Source: Paenibacillus_AA sp045062745
GTDB taxonomy: Bacteria > Bacillota > Bacilli > Paenibacillales > NBRC-103111
DNA: 64,000 bases
NCBI RefSeq assembly: GCF_045062745.1
Contig: NZ_JBJGED010000001.1
Span: 372,001 to 436,000 of the forward strand
Direction: 5' to 3'
In this document: in pieces, positions 60,541 through 64,000 of the stretch
How the letters are laid out: each line of letters begins with the position of its first letter
How positions within the stretch are numbered: position 1 is the stretch's first letter
The notes under the pieces: model-generated
The model's database searches: none
What the model was told of the DNA's origin: nothing
Seen by the model: the letters and a program-made list of their open reading frames with translations, nothing else
Translations under genes and position numbers: made by a program

Positions 60541-61947
60541 TTACACCTGTTGAACTTTGATCAGATTCGTCGCTCCCGTTCTCCCCATCGGGACACCCGC
60601 CGTAATGACGGCATAGTCGCCCTCGCGAATCAGTCCCGCCGTCATCCCGCTCTGCACCGCCGACCGGAACAGGGCATCCGTAGACTCGGAGGCGAGGCCC
60701 TTCACCGGGTACACGCCCCAGACGAGACAGAGCCGGCTGAGCACATGCTCGTGCTGGGTGATGGCTACGATCGGCGCCTTCGGCCTATGCTTGGCCACCA
60801 TGCGCGCGGTGAAGCCGCTCTCGGTCGGGGTCAGAATGGCGCTGGCGTCCAGGGCCAACGAAGCGTTCACGGCAGCTTGGCTGATCACCTCGGTGACCGT
60901 CTGACCCTGAACATATTGAGGCTGCTGCCGTTCCAGGAACAGCGATTCCGCCTTGCGGGCGATGGAGGACATCGTCCGCACGGACTCGATCGGGTATTTC
61001 CCGGCCGCCGTCTCGCCGGACAGCATGATCGCGTCGGTGCCTTGCAGGACGGAATTGGCCACGTCGCTCGCCTCCGCCCGCGTCGGCCTCGGGTTAATCT
61101 GCATCGAATCGAGCATATGGGTGGCGACGATGACCGGCTTCCCGGCACGGTTGCATTTCTCGATCATCGTTTTCTGGATAATCGGCACATCCTCTACCGG
61201 AACCTCGACCCCCAGATCGCCGCGGGCGACCATGATGCCGTCCGATGCTTCGATGATCGTATCGAGGTTGTCCACTCCCTCCATGTTCTCGATCTTGGAG
61301 ATGAGCTGCACATGCCCGCAACCTTGCTCCTCGAGCAGCTGCCGGACCATCATGACATCCTCCGCGCAACGGACGAACGACAAGGCGATCATATCGATCC
61401 GGTGCTCCACTCCGAAAGCGATATGGCGAATGTCCCGCTCGGTCACACCCGGCAATGTAGTGCGAACGCCGGGGAGATTGACTCCTTTCCGCGGCTTGAT
61501 CAGGCCGCCGTTCACGATGCGGCCATGCACCTCCGTCTTCGTGACGTTCTCCACCACCAGCTCGATCAACCCGTCGTCGATCAAGATCCGGTTGCCCGGC
61601 TGAACGACGAGCGGCAGCTCCGCATAGTTGACCGAGATGCGTTCGGCGTTGCCGGGCATGTCCTCCACGGTCAGGATGAGCCGTTCCCCCGCCTGCAGCA
61701 TATAGGACGGTTCCTGCAGCTTGCCGATCCGGACTTCCGGCCCCTTGATGTCCATCATGATCGGGATCACGGCTCCCGTCTCCTGCGCCGCCTGCCGCAC
61801 CCGGTTCATCCGTCCCAGGTGGTCCTCCAGCTCGCCGTGCGCCATATTGATCCGAGCCACGTTCATGCCGGCGCGGATCATTTCTTTCAACACGTCCACC
61901 GAATCGCAGGCCGGGCCCATCGTACATACAATTTTCGTTTTGAGCAT
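60541..61947 (-). CDS. pyk: Pyruvate kinase
   Basis: 468 residues from ATG 61947 with GGAAGGA upstream. Core blocks MDIKGPEVRIG, SKIENMEGVDNLD, DGIMVARGDLGVEVP and AIMLSGETAAGKYP are intact, so it should convert PEP and ADP to pyruvate and ATP. It lacks the C-terminal PEP-utilising domain of many Bacillota enzymes (about 585 residues). Predicted K+-site residues differ: Ser of NFSHG is Ala36 (NMAHG), and the residue after Asp66 is Ile67 where Thr is usual. It may be a second, paralogous kinase. An AraC gene diverges upstream. Confidence 0.88.
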   Translation of the reverse strand: MLKTKIVCTMGPACDSVDVLKEMIRAGMNVARINMAHGELEDHLGRMNRVRQAAQETGAVIPIMMDIKGPEVRIGKLQEPSYMLQAGERLILTVEDMPGNAERISVNYAELPLVVQPGNRILIDDGLIELVVENVTKTEVHGRIVNGGLIKPRKGVNLPGVRTTLPGVTERDIRHIAFGVEHRIDMIALSFVRCAEDVMMVRQLLEEQGCGHVQLISKIENMEGVDNLDTIIEASDGIMVARGDLGVEVPVEDVPIIQKTMIEKCNRAGKPVIVATHMLDSMQINPRPTRAEASDVANSVLQGTDAIMLSGETAAGKYPIESVRTMSSIARKAESLFLERQQPQYVQGQTVTEVISQAAVNASLALDASAILTPTESGFTARMVAKHRPKAPIVAITQHEHVLSRLCLVWGVYPVKGLASESTDALFRSAVQSGMTAGLIREGDYAVITAGVPMGRTGATNLIKVQQV

Positions 61948-62019
61948 CGCGTATCGTTCCTTCCGGATTCTAGTCGCTCCTATTGTAATTCGGATGAAGA
62001 CGCGCGAAAATGAACTATA

Positions 62020-62042
62020 GTACTGTACATGCAATGCAGTAC
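62020..62042. promoter_or_regulatory. Inverted repeat in the divergent pyk-AraC region
   Basis: GTACTG (62020-62025) and CAGTAC (62037-62042) are perfect inverted copies with 11 bases between, 26 bp before the AraC start at 62068. Candidate operator. Confidence 0.4.
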
Positions 62043-62067
62043 GATCAACAAGGAGGGGAAGACAGCG

Positions 62068-62865
62068 ATGCTCTCACTCGTAAATCTGAGGATGGATCAA
62101 GGTGTCGAATGGTTCGAGGAACGGCCGGCAGGCGTCCCGCAAGCGCTGCTCGTCTTGGTCAGCTACGGGAAGTGCGTGTATTGGATCGAACACGAGAAAG
62201 TCATCGCGGAGAAAGGCGATCTGCTCCTCATCCCCCCGAATACATCTTATTACGGCAAAAGCATCCCGACCGTCGTACACGAGAAGTACGTCGCCGTAGT
62301 GAAAATGGAACCGGCAGATCCGGGGAGATTCGAGGCGTCGGCAGCCGGGGCCCTGCCGCTCCTGCAGAGCAAGCGCTGGGTCAAGGCCAAAACGGGCTTG
62401 TACGACTACATGCTCGAGCGCATCCGCAGGTGCTTTTCGGAGTGGACGGACCAGGAGGCCTATGCGGCCGTGCGGGGACAGGCGATCGTCCTGGAGCTGT
62501 TCGCCCTCTGGAACCGCGAGCTGGACGGGGCACCGGCCTCCTCCGACCTGACGCGGCTCGCCGAGCGGATGAAAGCCTACATCCAGGAGCATTACCGATC
62601 GAAAATCACCAAGGAGGAGCTCGGCGCTTGCATAGGTAGAAGCCCCAACTACGCGGCCACCGTCTTCCGCCGGATCACGGGGCAAACGATCAGCGAGTAC
62701 GTCCACGCCGTCCGCATGAAGTCGGCCGTGTTCCTGCTGCGCGATTCGCTCTTGACCGTGGCGGAGATCTCCGAAATGCTGGGCTACCGCGACGTGTCCT
62801 ACTTCCAGCGTACATTCAAGCGGATCTATGCCGCCACGCCGTCGGCTTACATGAAGGAGCGATGA
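62068..62865 (+). CDS. AraC family transcriptional regulator
   Basis: 265 residues from ATG 62068, preceded by AAGGAGGGG. N-terminal cupin LLVLVSYGKCVYWIEHEKVIAEKGDLLLIPPNTSYY; C-terminal helix-turn-helix GACIGRSPNYAATVFRRITG and ending DVSYFQRTFKRIYAATPSAY. Divergent from pyk and a plausible regulator of it. Confidence 0.9.
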   Translation: MLSLVNLRMDQGVEWFEERPAGVPQALLVLVSYGKCVYWIEHEKVIAEKGDLLLIPPNTSYYGKSIPTVVHEKYVAVVKMEPADPGRFEASAAGALPLLQSKRWVKAKTGLYDYMLERIRRCFSEWTDQEAYAAVRGQAIVLELFALWNRELDGAPASSDLTRLAERMKAYIQEHYRSKITKEELGACIGRSPNYAATVFRRITGQTISEYVHAVRMKSAVFLLRDSLLTVAEISEMLGYRDVSYFQRTFKRIYAATPSAYMKER

Positions 62866-62948
62866 GAGTCTGCAAGAACCCTCTTTCGTTCTTCTTTTCA
62901 TCATCTGTATGAGCACGGATCTCGAGAAAACAGAAGGGGGACGCGAAA

Positions 62949-62990
62949 ATGGGAATGATCATTAGGCAACAAGCTATTCCGTTCTACTAA
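62949..62990 (+). CDS. Candidate 13-residue leader ORF upstream of spermidine-synthase-like gene
   Basis: ATG at 62949 with a strong GAAGGGGGA site seven bases upstream encodes MGMIIRQQAIPFY and then TAA. 66 bp separate it from the next gene. It could be a translated leader or a chance product of the ribosome-binding site. Confidence 0.35.
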   Translation: MGMIIRQQAIPFY

Positions 62991-63056
62991 TCGTACATAT
63001 TATATTGCATATGCTGCAAGCATAGGAGATTCCAGCTCACAGAAAGGAGTGACGAT

Positions 63057-64000
63057 ATGAGTCAATGGATATGGATGGCCGTTGGTGCCGGACTCGTTTT
63101 GTCCATCGAAGGATTGTACTTGATTTATTGGAGATATTTAGGCTCCGGCTCGGTCAGGGATTATATCAACGAGGACCAGGCGCCTGAAGGAAAATATCGG
63201 ATACTGCGTAAAATGAAAACGCCTAACCAGCGGATCGCCCTTGTTGATTATCGCGGGGAAATGTGGATTTACGGAAATGGCGACGTCATGTTCAGTACAA
63301 CGGAAGATGAACATATGTATGCCGAGGTGATGGTTCACATTCCGATGGCTGCGGCAGGTAAGCGGAAGAAGATTCTGATCATCGGCGGCGGCGGCGGCGT
63401 GACGACCCGTGAAGCGCTTCGTTATTCGGAGGTGGAGGAAATAACCACCGTCGATGTCGACGATGTGATGCTGGATTTTGGTAAAAATCTGGACGCCTTG
63501 GTCAAATTTAATAAGGGTTCCTTAAATCACCCTAAAGTGAAGACCGTCATCGAAGACGGCAGAAGCTTTGTCGAGAGGGCGCCTGCCAAGTGGGACGTCA
63601 TTATTATCGATATTCCGGAGCCTACAAACGGTTGTCCCCAGCTTTCCCGTCTCTTCAGCTGGGAGTTCTACGGTCTCTTAAAAGAACGATTGGAGCCGAA
63701 CGGTGCAATCAGCGTAGCCTGCTCCACCTCCTCCTGGATGCCCGAGTATTTCTGGAGCATACAGGAGACCCTCAAAAAGGCTGGATTCCATGTGCTTCCA
63801 TACCACAATTTCGTGCTGGAGGACGGCGAGGACTGGGGCTTCTGTCTGGCCACACTGTTCTCTGTACAGGCTGACAGCTTGCGGATGCTGGTCTCGACGC
63901 AATACCTGACTCCCGAAAAGCTGAAGGATATGTTTCACATGCCGTATTATTTTGTCAACCGCCATCAAAAAGGGAAAATTCAAACCGACCGCAACACGGC
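63057..64000 (+). CDS. Membrane-anchored spermidine-synthase-like protein, C terminus cut by window end
   Basis: At least 314 residues; no stop before 64000. Start ATG 63057 follows AAAGGAGTG. An N-terminal membrane helix (WMAVGAGLVLSIEGLYLIYW) precedes a putrescine-aminopropyltransferase-like fold: SAM-binding GGGGGVTTREAL, acidic DVDDVMLD, and IEDGRSFVERAP then DVIIIDIPEPT, where the family motif is usually DxTDP. Polyamine synthases are normally soluble. Lower GC than the genes before it, consistent with transfer. Likely the start of an operon that continues outside. Confidence 0.82.
   Translation, partial: MSQWIWMAVGAGLVLSIEGLYLIYWRYLGSGSVRDYINEDQAPEGKYRILRKMKTPNQRIALVDYRGEMWIYGNGDVMFSTTEDEHMYAEVMVHIPMAAAGKRKKILIIGGGGGVTTREALRYSEVEEITTVDVDDVMLDFGKNLDALVKFNKGSLNHPKVKTVIEDGRSFVERAPAKWDVIIIDIPEPTNGCPQLSRLFSWEFYGLLKERLEPNGAISVACSTSSWMPEYFWSIQETLKKAGFHVLPYHNFVLEDGEDWGFCLATLFSVQADSLRMLVSTQYLTPEKLKDMFHMPYYFVNRHQKGKIQTDRNT

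Overview
The window looks like chromosomal DNA from a high-GC, Paenibacillus-type member of the Bacillota. Evidence: near-consensus AGGAGG ribosome-binding sites, many AraC- and IclR-type sugar regulators, an LplB/LplC-type sugar importer with no ATPase gene beside it, a c-di-AMP (ydaO/yuaA) riboswitch, UPF0154/YneF, and a large carbohydrate gene repertoire interleaved with housekeeping genes. I see no rRNA, tRNA, insertion sequence, prophage or CRISPR array. The species assignment is inference.

Layout. 0-8 kb: a truncated phytanoyl-CoA-dioxygenase-like gene with a divergent AraC regulator, an IclR regulator with its own palindrome, a superoxide dismutase fused to a helical domain, a TspO-like membrane protein, and two adjacent Gfo/Idh/MocA oxidoreductases (one without its catalytic residues) next to an AraC regulator. 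7.7-13.1 kb: housekeeping (folE, yneF, an HD-GYP protein, queG, lepB, a DUF402 protein, an acetyltransferase), interrupted by eight tandem 51-bp hairpin repeats between queG and lepB. 13.1-18.5 kb: a ceramidase-like hydrolase, a VOC protein, an FAD oxidoreductase and a GH172 (DUF2961) enzyme. 18.6-26.1 kb: a UvrA paralogue with a nucleotidyltransferase, a GT39-type glycosyltransferase with a terminator in its leader, and a frameshifted VanZ-RDD gene. 26.1-34.7 kb: a fucoside/oligosaccharide locus (sugar isomerase, GH29 fucosidase, lipoprotein binding protein, two permeases, membrane-bound AraC regulator).

34.9-46.4 kb is the most novel region. An IclR regulator, an AAC(3)-family acyltransferase, a mostly contiguous minus-strand set (TIM-barrel protein, Gfo/Idh dehydrogenase, two amidohydrolases, muconate-lactonizing-enzyme homologue, DUF4432 epimerase-like protein, a third amidohydrolase, RidA), and a plus-strand creatininase-family hydrolase plus aldehyde dehydrogenase. 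Two exact copies and one degenerate copy of the palindrome TTCCGTATACGGAA sit before three of these transcription units, so this is probably one IclR regulon. The aldehyde dehydrogenase resembles alpha-ketoglutarate-semialdehyde dehydrogenases, and the enzyme set would fit oxidative breakdown of a sugar, cyclitol or amino-cyclitol; the substrate is unknown.

46.4-64 kb: a degenerate repeat patch, a stand-alone RCK-like protein under the c-di-AMP riboswitch, sodA, a 55-residue zinc-ribbon protein, mutY, a YhgE-like membrane protein with a divergent TetR regulator, an AraC regulator, an SDR, a lipoprotein cytochrome c, nadE-acpS, amt, a serine hydrolase, a MazG-like protein, a pyruvate kinase paralogue with altered potassium-site residues, another AraC regulator, and a membrane-anchored spermidine-synthase-like protein cut by the window end.
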